The notes under the pieces were generated by a model. That model was not told the origin of the DNA. It made no database searches and worked only from the letters and a program-made list of their open reading frames with translations. Source: Hypericum androsaemum (taxonomy: Eukaryota; Streptophyta; Magnoliopsida; Malpighiales; Hypericaceae). Taken from it: DNA of 64,000 bases. The stretch's first letter is position 1; each line of letters begins with the position of its first letter. The DNA lies in assembly GCA_963995505.1 (NCBI GenBank), contig OZ023192.1, forward strand, positions 10,399,001-10,463,000, written 5' to 3'. The position numbers and the translations under genes were made by a program. Positions 12,101-22,809 of the stretch are shown one piece after another.

Positions 12101-12410
12101 GAAATTGGGGCAGGTATTCTATAGACTTGAGTTGCCAGAAGGAAGCTTAATCCACCCTATGTTTCATGTTTCAGTCCTGAAACATGGGCTACACCTGATG
12201 TCACTGTCCTGTCCACGCTTCCAAAAGTGGCTGACAATGGTTGTATTTTAATTGCTCCAGCTCGCATTTTAACATCAAAAAAAGTGATGCAGAATGGCAA
12301 GGAAGTTGAATAGATCTTGGTTGCTTAGCACAATTTGGATATAGATGATGCGACTTGGGAGGTTGTTACCGATTTGCACAGCAGATTTCCCTCATTCCAA
12401 TTCTGATGAG
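9108..12410 (+). pseudogene. pol region of the chromovirus (protease, RT, RNase H, integrase, chromodomain remnant)
   Basis: In order: protease tail (GGYDMVLGTDWM, about 9270); RT ([20 protein letters not shown] at 9820-9880, [14 protein letters not shown], then LVFFDDILVY with FDDI as the YxDD-type box, 10150); RNase H (VEIDACQNAMGAVL at 10590, CYRKGKENVVIDAL); integrase zinc finger (HSRINGSYQRIKRLFHW..CTICKQCK at 11190-11300) and core ([29 protein letters not shown] at 11630). A C-terminal stretch (ILAPARIL, DDATWEV at about 12250-12370) resembles a chromodomain. At least six stops or frameshifts interrupt it. It belongs to Ty3/gypsy; the clade within chromoviruses is not resolved. Confidence 0.85.
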
Positions 12411-12623
12411 CTGCAAATTTTTGCAGTATTTGCTCTTTAGCTTACTGCAGGAAGTTGCAGATCATGTGCAAAAGAAGTGTGTGCTGCTAGTTGTTGATGC
12501 TACTAATCTTGGACAAGTAGCTACTTGTTGCTGATATAGATTTATGGAGTTGTTGTGAAGTCCTTGTGGACAAGGATTGTTGCTGTGAAATCCTTGTGGA
12601 CAAGGATTGCTAAAGGAGGGAGC

Positions 12624-12877
12624 TGTTATGATAGAAAGACAGATTTGTTATATGACCAAATGTATAGTGACTAATATGTAATTGTAGCTTAAACTGCCTT
12701 AGTCTAGGGATATAAATATTAGGCTTAAAATTAGTTGGAACTATCCTGAATCTTGTACACCAACTGGCTTTTAACGGGTTACATTCCCACTTTCTCTCTC
12801 TCTCTCTCTCTAACTAATTCTCTCTCTATTTCTTGATTTCCCCAGATTTTCCCAAATTCTAAGGTTCTACCTTAACA
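12624..12877 (+). mobile_element. 3' LTR of the chromovirus-type gypsy element (254 bp)
   Basis: Preceded by the polypurine tract AAAGGAGGGAGC and running TGTTATG to CTTAACA. Nearly identical to the 5' LTR apart from scattered substitutions and a longer CT repeat (12790-12812). It is followed by ACCTA, close to the 5' flank ATCTA. The differences suggest an old insertion; no date is claimed. Confidence 0.9.
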
Positions 12878-13479
12878 ACCTAATCGCTTCCAAGACTCAT
12901 CTTCCTCAATGAACTAAGACCCATCCTTCATCACTCTCGGTGGCGGCGATGGGAGATAGGAACGGGTGGCGGTCTTCTCTTCGAAACCTTTGGTCCATAA
13001 TCTGTCTAATTTTTCCTCAACAGATCTGACGCTGTCGTGTAGCGATTGTCCAAGATTTTAACCCTCGGTCCATTTAATTGCGTAATCTTGGTGTTTAATT
13101 AGAAGGAGAGAAGGGAGCAGGCATGGCCAATGGCGGGGAACCCATTAACGGTGCTGAAGTTTGCACGATACATAGATTGGGATGAAGAATAATTTTGCCT
13201 CGTAGGGGTCAAAATCCCGTTTAGGAGGGCGCTTTAGTTTTGGGTTTTTGATCTTTGGTTTTGTAGATGGTTATTGGGTTTTCCTTGTTCATGAGAGACC
13301 TATGGGAGCTACCCAGATTTGGTTTCGTAGATGGTTACTGGGTTTTTTGAATGGGTATGTTTCAGATGAGTTCTGAAGTTGTTGTTCGAGATGATCTGTT
13401 GAAGTTGTAATTGGTGTTTGTTTTCAGGGTTGAGTTAGTGTTCTTAGGGTATTCCAAGGCTGAAGAAAATGATTTTTTT
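12878..13479. other. Interior of the outer Mutator-like element, no gene recognised
   Basis: This is the continuation of the sequence interrupted at 7365. It has GC-richer patches (for example GGTGGCGGCGATGGG at about 12940) and a repeated TAGATGGTTA(T/C)TGGGTTTT at about 13265 and 13330. No supported frame. Confidence 0.4.
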
Positions 13480-15029
13480 GGGAAAATTACTCTCAAGTCC
13501 CTCGAATTTGCTTAAATATACTCAAAAGTCTATCCTGTTCAAAAAATACATTATGACGTCCCTCTAGTTTGCTTTTATTATACTTTCGGGTTCCTAAATG
13601 ACGTCAGCAACACCTTTTTCATTTTTGTCATTGAAATGATAAAAATACCCCTAGAACAAAAAATAATAAAAGAAGATGACATCATCTCTTCTTCTACCTC
13701 TAAAAATCAAAACCAAAACACAATCGAAAATCAAAACCAAAACACAATCAAGCTTCTCCAAGGAATCAAACACAATCAAACATAATCAGATCCCATTCAT
13801 TCGGCCACGAGAAGACGACAACCTTTTCCCGAACTCCTGAACGGTGGTACTACCATCGAAGCTCCCAAAGATATGGTGGTGTGTGAGAGCACTAGCGGGG
13901 TAATGCTCAAGCGGGTCCAGCACCATCACTTTGATAGCCATCCAGGAAGCCGTATGGCAGAGCATACAGCCCAATTCTGCTAAAGTTTTTCCCAGCCACC
14001 TACACACTGAAACATCGCCGGAGGTGTCGGGGTCCGACGATGAACTGGAAGAGTAAGTGGGTCACCATCACCGCCACGACCACTGTCGATATCCCGTCCT
14101 CTGCCCCCATCCCACCGTCCTCCCGGCCTGCGCGCCTCAGATCCCTGTCTCCTCCTTTTCTGGGTTTGACCTTCGCAAACCCTAACCCAAACCAAACTCA
14201 ATGAAGGCGAAGAAGAGAAGCCGAACCCATAATTAATACCCACCCAATCGAGGAGATCGATGGCGGCCTCTTCTCCCTCGAGGAGATCGACGGCGGCCTC
14301 TTCTCCCTCGAGGAGATCGACGGCGGCCTCTTCTCCCTCGAGGAGATCGACAGCGGCCTCTTCTCCCTTCCATCGGCGATGTGTGGATAAGAGGGTAGTT
14401 GGGAATCTAGAGACGACGTCGACACCAGAAGTTGGAGAGCTCAACGACGGCCTCTTCTCCCTCGAGGAGATTGACGATGGCCTCTACTCACTCACGACGA
14501 AAGACGATGACGCTGCCCTCCAGATTCCCAAGCCCGAAAAGTCGAGAGGCGATGAGAACGAGGACGAGGAGCCTGAGGAATCGAAGAGTCTTTGATTTGC
14601 AGGAGGGAGAAGAGGTCCTCGCACTCCATCTTCGGTGATGCCGGCTGCCATTGCTGCGACTTCATACACGGGAGCGGTGATGGACGAGCTCGGGAGCCCG
14701 GTGGGATCTAGGAAGGAATTCTTCAACAACCACTGCCGTGAGTATTGATTTAGAGTTGAATTGGTTACGAGATGATGTCATTGGTTTTGGGAATTTGATT
14801 GGAGGAAGAGAGGTAGAAGAAGAGATGATGTCCGCATTTTTTTATTTTTTGTTCTAGGGGTATTTTGGTCATTTCATTAACAAAAATGAAAAAAATAGCT
14901 GCTAACGTGCGCCAGGGACCCAAAAGTATAATAAAAGCAAACTAGAGGGACTTTAAAATATATTTTGTGAACAGGAGGGACTTTTTAGTAGATTTAAGCA
15001 AACTCCAGGGACTACACAGTAATTTTCCC
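13480..15029. mobile_element. Inner Mutator-like element with about 190-bp TIRs, possible Pack-MULE
   Basis: The left arm 13480-13665 and the inverted right arm 14850-15029 match almost base for base over long runs (GGGAAAATTACT, TTTGCTTAAAT, CCCTCTAGTTTGCTTTTATT, ATACCCCTAGAACAAAAAAT). It sits in a poly-T site of the outer element's right arm. The interior (13700-14830) has GC-rich frames that look genic: a minus frame at 13786-14007 and a plus frame at 14432-14595, plus a splice-donor-like end near 14738 after a GSPVGSRKEFF-like peptide. I could not identify the source genes, so the Pack-MULE call is inference. Confidence 0.75.
14256..14371 (+). repeat. 30-bp coding-like minisatellite, about 3.9 copies
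   Basis: The unit GAGGAGATCGACGGCGGCCT (first 20 of 30 bp, then CTTCTCCCTC) repeats almost perfectly, with a further partial copy at 14441-14476. Read on the plus strand it would give repeats of LEEIDGGLFS. The 30-bp period keeps the frame, so the antisense frames of this block are shadows of the same repeat. Confidence 0.9.
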
Positions 15030-15353
15030 TTTTTTGTAAGGGGTATAAATGTCATTTCACATGACAAAAAAGAGAAAATCGAGTGTGACATCAGCAAGGG
15101 ATCCGAGACCAAAATTTTTACAAAAATAGGGACGGAAAAATAATATTTCAAATAGCAAAGATCCTAGCCTTAATTACGACATAAACCAGGGACTTGAGGA
15201 CAATTTTTTCAAAATTATATCAGGAATGAATTTCTAATTTGCCATGACAGTTTTTTTAAAGAAAAAACAAGGGTGAGAAGAAAAACCAAAAATTACAGAA
15301 ACCCTCCACTCCGGAGCAAAACTAGTCGCGGCCGCACCCACCCACCCTTAAGC

Positions 15354-18246
15354 ATGAAACAGGAAGAGCGCAAGAAAAAGGCGCCGATGGCGCCGGCGGG
15401 TATGAAGCCGGCGTGTGCGAAGCCGTCGAAGATGGTGTTCGATACGACGGAGGGGGTAGAGACGATAACGTCGTTCGAGGAGATGGGATTAAAGAAGGAT
15501 TTGCTTTGGGGGATATACGAGTATGGCTTCGAGAAGCCCTCGGCTATCCAGCAGCGCGCCGTCGTTCCCATCCTCAACGGCCGTGACGTCATCGCCCAGG
15601 CCCAGTCCGGCACCGGCAAGACCTCCATGATCGCCCTCACCGCCTGCCACCTCATCGACCCCTCCTCCCGCAAGTACGTTCGTTACTTCGAAACCCTAAG
15701 ATTTAAGGTTTATTGTAATTCAATTAGCTGTAAGCTCACTTAGATTCGGTTTCGCAGGACGCAGGCGTTGATACTGTCCCCGACGAGGGAACTTGCTGCT
15801 CAGACCGAGAAGGTGATCCTGGCGATTGGAGACCGCATCAATGTACACGCGTGCGCCTGCATTGGAGGGAAGAGTGTCGGTGAAGACGTGCGTAAGCTGG
15901 AGCGTGGAGGGGTTCAGGTTGTGTCGGGAACCCCTGGAAGAGTCCGCGATATGATCAAGAGGAGGACTTTGCATACCAAGTCCATCAAACTGTTGGTGCT
16001 TGTGAGTTCTGCATCTCCATTGTTTGTTTTGTTTAGTTATGTAGCACATGCCTAATGTTCTCGAGTTTTGGATGTTTCTGATCGGTTTTATATGCGTCTG
16101 TTCATTCTTGCAATAGTTTCTCAGTTCTTAGTTTTGAACTCGTAGTTTCTTGTCTTGGTTTTGGACGAGCTACCGTAATTATGGAATGATCTCCCAGTAC
16201 GCTCAATTGTCGTAAATTGCAACTGGACCTTTGATTATGTTGGCTGTATTAGCGAGCTTCTTGGATCAAAAAATATTTTTATTACATTGTCTAGGTCAAC
16301 AATGTTTGTTTGGTGGAGCCCTCGTTATGACAAGTTCGATCGACCCCTCATCTTACATTGAGCTGGCTTTACACAGTACCAACATTACAGTATCAATACC
16401 TAATGTTCTGAAGTTTTGGATCTTTCTCATCAGTTTTATATGCTTGTTGCAGGATGAATGTGATGAAATGTTGAGTAGAGGGTTCAAGGATCAAATTTAT
16501 GATGTCTACAGATATCTCCCCCCGGAAATTCAGGTACTTGATCTTTATTTTTATCCACGGAGTGTTATTTTTTATGTTCGCTTGTACTTCCATGTATGCC
16601 GGCCGGGTTCTAATATGCATGATCCGGTTTATATTTGTTGCTTTCAGTAACAAAAAAAATCAGCGATTATTATTTCTTGAACAGAGTTCAAGTTGTCTTT
16701 TGCAATGTTTTGCTGGATTCATGTGCAAATTTGTAGTTGATGGCCTTCACACTGTTGTTGGTTGCTCTTTTATTTTTTTTCTGTTGATGATAATTGAGCC
16801 GATATCAACATGTGCTTCATCTGCTTGCATGATCTTGTGATCCATTGTGCTCCTAGGTGTCTATCTATGATATAGAGCTCCTGAGACATTGTCCCTGGAA
16901 ATTTCATGGATCTTCTTCTTTTTCCATGCACTTTAATGGGGTTTTATCTGTTGCAAGGCCATGTAATACGATGTTTTCTATGCTAATAAATTGCAGGTGG
17001 TCTTGATTTCAGCTACGCTCCCAGATGAAATTTTGGAGATGACAAGCAAGATCATGACAGATTCTGTTAGGATTCTTGTGAAACGTGATAAGTTGGCCTT
17101 GGGGGTGAGCATGTTTTGTGCTGCTTTTAGGCTTTCTGTTGATTCGTAACTTGGACTTGTCCATCACACACTCTTGTTTTCTCTGATGGCAGGGCATCAA
17201 GCAGTTCTATGTGGCAGTTGATAAAGAGGATTGGAAATATGATACTCTCTGCGACCTTTATGAGACATTAATCATTGCCCAGGCTGTAATATTTTGCAAC
17301 ACAAGGAAAAAGGTAATGCCATTAGGGATACTTTTCCGGCTTGCATCCTTTACCTATACCTTTGGATGTGTTTGTATGTTCGTGTAGTGCCAGAAGGGTT
17401 CATGTGCAGTTTATAATGTTGCATGTTGTGACGGAATATTCTTTTGGGCAGGTGGATTGGCTAACCAAGAAGATGCGTGATGATAGATTTCCAGTCTCAT
17501 CAATGCATGGGGATATGCCGCAGAAAGAAAGGGACACAATTATGGCGGACTTCAGGTCCTGCAAATCACTTGTTCTCATCACAACAGATGTTTGCGCCAG
17601 AGGGCTTGATGTTCAACAGGCAAGTGTTTGCTTCTATTTCGTATGTCTTGTCATTGCTGAAAGATATCCCTGGGAAGCATCATCCATGGAACACAAGCTT
17701 GGGTCTGATGGTTACAGTTGCTGTATTCTGATGGGTACAGTTGCTGTATTCAGTCGTAAGTATTGTATAGCTGTGTGAAAGCATAGTCAAAGACCGAGAC
17801 CGCAAGTTTTGATGACATTTCTGATGTCAGTTCCTCCTCATTTATTCTGGCATAAAACCTTCTTTCAGGTTTCTTTGGTGGTCAATTACGACCTACCCAA
17901 CAATAGAGAGCTCTACATCCATCGGATTGGTCGTTCTGGTCGGTTTGGACGCAAGGTTGGGAATCCTGCCATCCCCTTGATCCTCCTATTGTTATAATCC
18001 TTTGTTTTTCTTTTCGTTGAGCATGTTCGTACGTATGACCCTCACATTCACTCTTTTCTTTTACCTGGTCGATGCCGCTGTTCTCATCTTATGGTAAGCT
18101 GATTGCTAATTAGTGTCCGAAATCGGTTGCAGGGTTTTGCCATCAATTTCGTGAGAAGTGATGAAATCAAGACTCTGCGAGATATCGAGCAGTTCTACAG
18201 TATTCAGATCGATGAGATGCCCGCAAATGTCGCTGATCTCATATAA
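15354..18246 (+). CDS. Eukaryotic initiation factor 4A-III (DEAD-box helicase), 8 exons
   Basis: This is an ATP-dependent RNA helicase of the exon-junction-complex type, acting in the nucleus on spliced mRNA. Exons: 15354-15673, 15758-16001, 16453-16533, 16997-17104, 17193-17312, 17452-17619, 17869-17955, 18133-18246; they join in frame to 413 residues (family about 400). Visible motifs: Q motif ([10 protein letters not shown]), [24 protein letters not shown] in place of [27 protein letters not shown] and [12 protein letters not shown]. The C-terminus [19 protein letters not shown] is the eIF4A-III signature. The intron after exon 6 starts GC rather than GT. The start could be 15354 or 15387, the latter in better context. 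TDVCARG has Cys where Trp is usual. A Mutator-like terminus ends 144 bp upstream. Confidence 0.93.
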
Positions 18247-18594
18247 AGGGCTTTTGGTCTTTGTTCCTGTCATGTAATTTGGCCTGTTTGTGAATATTCC
18301 TTCCCTTAAGGAATGCTTTGGAAGGTTTTGCTTTTTTGACAAAGCACGTTAAGTCATAACCGGCTTATTAGGCATTTGATGGTGAGAGAGTTTTAGCTGG
18401 CTAGAGTTTTGTTCCTGTATCGGCTATATTATCTGATGTATTGATTGATTTATGTTGAACTCTTGGTGTTAGTGAGGTTAAGACAAAAGCTTTTACAATC
18501 AAGGATCACAGGGGCTTGAAGGTTCTTCGTTGGAATGTGTTGGATGGTTGGTTTTTGTATATGATTGTGAACCACGAGAATGCAAATTCAAATG
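18247..18594. other. 3' flank of the eIF4A-III gene
   Basis: Likely 3' UTR and downstream spacer. T-rich stretches are present but no clear poly(A) signal can be assigned. No other feature seen. Confidence 0.5.
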
Positions 18595-18887
18595 GTAATA
18601 AAGATGACCGTGTCTCCTTGTTGGCTAGTGATGAGTCGGTGTTTGAAGAGGGAGGAGACACTTTGATGGGTTGATTGCTGTTGTGGTGCACGTCCATGTT
18701 ATTCAGGAGAGGAGGCCAGTAACTGGCAAGAAGGCTGATGTTGTTGTTAAGACAGTAGCCGAAGTTGCCTTAAGGATGTGAGACCAGGAAAGAACAACAA
18801 AGATGTATTAGAAGCTATCAACAAGGATGCCACTGCTTATGATTGCAAGAGCGTTGTAGGTGTTCTCAGCCACCAATTGAAGCAATT
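18595..18887 (+). pseudogene. EBP1 / proliferation-associated 2G4-like pseudogene fragment
   Basis: Three frames give consecutive pieces of the EBP1 (PA2G4, methionine-aminopeptidase fold) family: LLASDESVFEEGGDTLMG, then IAVVVHVHVIQE..PVTGKKADVV..VAEVALR, then RPGKNNKDVLEAINKDATAY and VVGVLSHQLKQF. At least two frameshifts and a missing segment between the first two pieces show it is dead. No intron interrupts about 290 bp, so a retrocopy is possible but not shown. The sequence after 18888 is unrelated. Confidence 0.8.
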
Positions 18888-20257
18888 TTGGCCGCGATGG
18901 CGGGGTCGAAGGAAGGAGCTGGATACTCGTCTGTTACCTGTGGAGGCTTCCCTAGAAAACGGTTTTGGGCACAATGTAATGGCTTGGAAGACGTGAACGG
19001 TAAGATGGACAAGCCAAAAGTAAATAAAATGCTTGTCAGTATCTGCACTGGAGCCAACACTCAGAATTTGCATACATAGAAGCAAGCTCTTGTCAACAAC
19101 TTAGCTTGAGACCCAGTTTTACTTGGCCATCCATCTATGGGAAAATGATTCCAAGTCTCTCATTCTCCTTGTTGTTTGTTTAACTGATCCGTCTGTGGGT
19201 TTTTTGTGTATACTATCAAGTTCAAGACCGTGAAGGCTATCTAATCCCCTTCTTATTCCTATCAAATTCTTGAATAGCAGATCGTTGCAAGACATTTTGA
19301 AGGATTATTGTGGAGATTCTTTCTCATACAATCCGACTTCTCATCCTCGATCTATTAAACGCCGAAGCTTACTATCAAATCCATTTTCCATGCACATCCT
19401 TCTCCACAGTGTGGAGAAGGATGTGTATGATAGTAATCTTCGGGTTTGGTTGCGTTCACCAGATTCTTGACTTGTCATTGATGGAGAGCTTTTCTTTTAG
19501 TATACCTACGTTCTAAATCGTCTTCAGGTAATTAATTCGGACGACCCAATGCATGTTCTCCCAATATTTGATTCAAAATCCAACCGAGTTTATCCCATTG
19601 ACTACGCTTATCAGACAATGGGATAAGCACCTCTGTAAATTAATCAAAGCATTTCAAAGGTGGGGCCCGACGAGAACCATGGGTGATATGTGCTTTCGAG
19701 CACTAATTGGTATAACAAAAAGTGAGTGTAACTACTTACTATTTGAGTTCCTCTTTGAATTCTTATTGGTGACATAAGCGTCGACCACTGAGCGGGGAGA
19801 TCATCAACAAACAAAGTTGTTGATGCAGCCATGTTGAATCTCTGTGAAAGTGGATCAGATGTATGTTAGTTTTTATGATTGACCGACCCATTGGCCTCTT
19901 AATTGACCAACTCTAATCTCCCAGACCAAATCACTTTTAACTTGGCTTTGAAGATTCCGACACCATTTCTTGAATATTCTTGCAATCGATTTACTTGGAA
20001 TAATCAACTTTGACATGCACAACATCAGAAAAATTCTGTGCCGCCCGGACATGACAAATCTGTTTTGATCATGTCTAATACAGTTCCGTGTCACAAAGAA
20101 ACATGAATGAAGAAAAGTCCAATCCGTGGCTATATATCGTGAGTCAATTTTCAACCCGTAAAATCCCGTTCTGGTTTAGTCAGATGTCTTGAATTCGTAG
20201 CCAACAATATATAATCAAAGCCGCCATTAGCAGGAAGGATCAATAACCAAAGCAAAG
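18888..20257. other. Intergenic, with one long imperfect hairpin
   Basis: Apart from the hairpin at 19363-19442 and a smaller one at 19591-19625 (TATCCCATTG paired with CAATGGGATA), no feature is supported. The 18843-19079 frame has no recognised domain. The last 250 bp should hold the promoter of the receptor kinase gene; no confident TATA box was found beyond AACAATATATAATC near 20205. Confidence 0.45.
19363..19442. repeat. 80-nt imperfect hairpin
   Basis: Outer arms CGAAGCTTACTATCA and TGATAGTAATCTTCG pair with one mismatch. The inner arms ACATCCTTCTCCAC (19394-19407) and GTGGAGAAGGATGT (19411-19424) pair perfectly around a 3-nt loop. An asymmetric bulge of about 16 nt lies on the left arm. 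Confidence 0.75.
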
Positions 20258-22809
20258 ATGGCTTTCCAACTTCTGCTGCTTCTATGGCCAATATTCTTCA
20301 TCAATCCAGCTCATCTAGCCGAGGCAGCATCCATAGCCTTACCTGGCTGTACAAATCTCTGAGGAAACATCAGTATTCCGTACCCATTTGGGATCGAATC
20401 CGGTTGCTACCTCGGAGAATCATTCAAGATAAATTGCAGCTCCAACACTAGTCCTCCCACGCTTGTTTCTGGTTTAGAGGTGCTGCAAATATCTGTAGAA
20501 GATGGAACCATTGATGTCAAGTCCAGTATCTACTCGAGCTGTGCTGCATCCGAGGCGAAGAAGATCATCGACTTGGAATCAACCCGGTTTGTCTTCTCTT
20601 CTACCCGCAACAGGTTCACCGCGGTTGGCTGCAACAACCTCGCTCTGCTAAGCCAGGACAACTCCACTGTAGGTGGATGCATGTCCATCTGCGAGGAGGA
20701 CTACGAGACGTCCTCGAGAGAGAACGGTAGTTGCACCGGAATCAACTGCTGCCAGGCCACAATCCCGTCCTCACTCAAGGTTCTCAACATATCCATAACG
20801 AATGAATTCGCTGACAACAGTATCGGTGCTAGTTGCAAGTACGCGTACTTGGTTAAACAGAGCTGGTTCGAGGAGCTCGGGAATGTATCCCAAGTCGCGG
20901 AGATGGGGTATGCTCCGGTTGTGCTCGACTGGACGGTCGACTACAGCACGTATGGTCCGATTCTGAATAACAGATCGAAGGAGCTCGGCTCTTCGAATTC
21001 TGATGGTTGGCGTGCTGCTTCTTGCATTGTTAGTTCTTCTGCAGAATTCAACAGCTCTGTTGTTAGTTGTAATTGCTCGCGGGGCGCTGAGGGCAACCCC
21101 TATGTCCCTAATGGTTGTACCGGTAATGCTTTTGCTTCTCAAACAATTTTATGTAGAAAATCCACCGACCTATTCCGGAGATTGTTATTTGATTTAGTTG
21201 TACAGTTTAAATCAGTGGTCATATCAAATAAGTTCTTTTTGCTTTGTTTAAAATTGTCTGATCGAGATTGTAAACTGTGTTTATTTTCCTTTATCAGATA
21301 TTGACGAATGCTCACTTTACGACCCGTACGTTTGCGACTTCCGACCTGATCTTTGTCGTAATTTGGAGGGAGATTATACTTGCTTGCATCCGAAAAAGAA
21401 GTCTCTGGTACTTATAGGTAACAAACATGCATCACCATTTTCGGAATTTCTATATCCAACTTAGAATATAGTCAATCATCATATTTTTCGTAATCGGCCG
21501 TTTTGATATCATCTTATTTGATTGTAACTTGCTCAACTTTTACGACCTTCGGGTTTTGTCATCCGGATCGATTAATCCAAGTTGGGGTCATGCAGGACTC
21601 GGCATAGGCTTCGGGGTACTATTTGTGGTACTAGTTGTAGCCACTGGCATGTGGACATTGCGCAAGGCGTGGAGGAAACAGAGGAGCAGAAAGCTCAGAG
21701 ACAAGTACTTCAGGCGCAACGGCGGCTTGCTCCTACAGGAACAGCTCCTGTCGGGAGAAGTCAACGTGGAGAAAGTGAAGATGTTCAGCTCCAAGGAGCT
21801 CGAGAAGGCCACCGACCACTTCAACGTCAATAGAATGCTTGGCCAGGGAGGCCAAGGCACAGTGTACAAGGGCATGTTAGTCGACGGGCGGATCGTGGCC
21901 GTGAAGAGATCGAAATCTGGCCTAGAGGAAGGCAAGATCCGAGAGTTCATCAACGAAGTTGTTATTCTCTCGCAAGTTAACCATAGGAACGTGGTAAAGC
22001 TTTTAGGGTGCTGTTTGGAGACCGAGGTGCCTTTGTTGGTCTACGAGTTTATACCTAATGGGAACCTTTTCGAGCTTCTCCAAGGCCACGAGAACAAAGA
22101 GGACGTCCAATTCACTTGGGACATGCGGTTGAAGATCGGCGTTGAAGTATCAGGGGCGCTTGCGTACCTGCACTCGGCCGCTTCGATGCCCATCTACCAC
22201 CGGGATGTCAAGTCTACCAACATACTCCTCGATGAGAAGTACCGAGCCAAGGTGGCTGATTTCGGCACTTCGAAATCAGTCACCATCGACCAAACTCATG
22301 TTACCACCCGCGTGCAAGGCACGTTCGGGTATCTTGATCCTGAGTATTTTCGGTCGAGCCTCACAGATAAGAGCGATGTTTACAGTTTCGGTGTAGTGCT
22401 GGTGGAGCTGCTCACTGGTCTAAAGCCAATCTCTGCTCCAGGAGAAGAGGAGGAGGTTCGGAGTTTGGTGTACCGATTTCTCCTTTGTATGGAAGAAGAT
22501 CGCCTGTTTGATGTCGTTGATAAGCGAATGGAGATGTCCGGAAGAAGCGAAGAGATCATTTCGGCTGCGAATTTGGCGCGAAAATGCTTAAACTGGACGG
22601 GGAAGGAGAGGCCGAGCATGAAGGAAGTCGCTATGGTGTTGGAGGGGATACAAAAGTCTCGTCAAGGTCCCGACATTGCTTCACCAACTCATGCAGAGCA
22701 ACAAGAGATCATGCAGGAGAGTGACTGGGACTTTGGATTCACTTCAAGTCATCAGTATTCTAGCTTGGATAGTACCGATCTTGATTCATTCATCAGCCGA
22801 AAAGTGTAA
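20258..22809 (+). CDS. Wall-associated-kinase-like receptor kinase, 3 exons, premature stop at codon 35
   Basis: Plasma-membrane receptor kinase of the WAK/WAKL group, which binds cell-wall pectin and signals through a cytoplasmic Ser/Thr kinase. Exons 20258-21122, 21298-21417 and 21596-22809 join to 733 codons. In order: signal peptide ([14 protein letters not shown]); cysteine-rich galacturonan-binding domain ([15 protein letters not shown] to [10 protein letters not shown]); EGF-like segment starting [13 protein letters not shown]; one membrane span ([16 protein letters not shown]); kinase with [36 protein letters not shown] and [11 protein letters not shown]. The kinase motifs are complete and of the RD class. 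Codon 35 (20360-20362) is TGA where the family has Cys before [10 protein letters not shown]. No other lesion was found, so this is either a young null allele or a sequence error. Confidence 0.88.

Larger units (their letters stand above)
6919..15210. mobile_element. Mutator-like element with about 190-bp TIRs, enlarged by nested insertions
   Basis: The left arm (about 6919-7105) and the right arm (15030-15210, read inverted) match over about 190 bp. Shared blocks include GTAATTAAGG, TTTTGTAAAAAT, GGTCTC.G..CC.TGGCTGA and TTTTCTCTTTTTT.TCATGTG. The right arm is interrupted by the inner element 13480-15029: the flanks GAAAATGATTTTTTT and TTTTTTGTAAGG rejoin to match the inverted left arm. Minus its two insertions the element is about 1.2 kb without a transposase. 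A clean 9-bp target duplication was not found. Family assignment rests on TIR length and style. Confidence 0.7.

Noticed and set aside
14198..14444. Minus-strand frames with repeated EEAAVDLLEG and plus-strand SPSRRSTAAS repeats as proteins
   Set aside because: They are shadow frames of the 30-bp minisatellite; a period divisible by three opens all frames at once.
6910..15220. A 9-bp target duplication for the outer Mutator-like element
   Set aside because: TTATAAATT on the left and AAAATTATA on the right are both AT-rich but do not match as direct repeats.
20771..22619. Antisense frames inside the receptor kinase gene
   Set aside because: They have no domain and lie on GC-rich coding exons; typical shadows.
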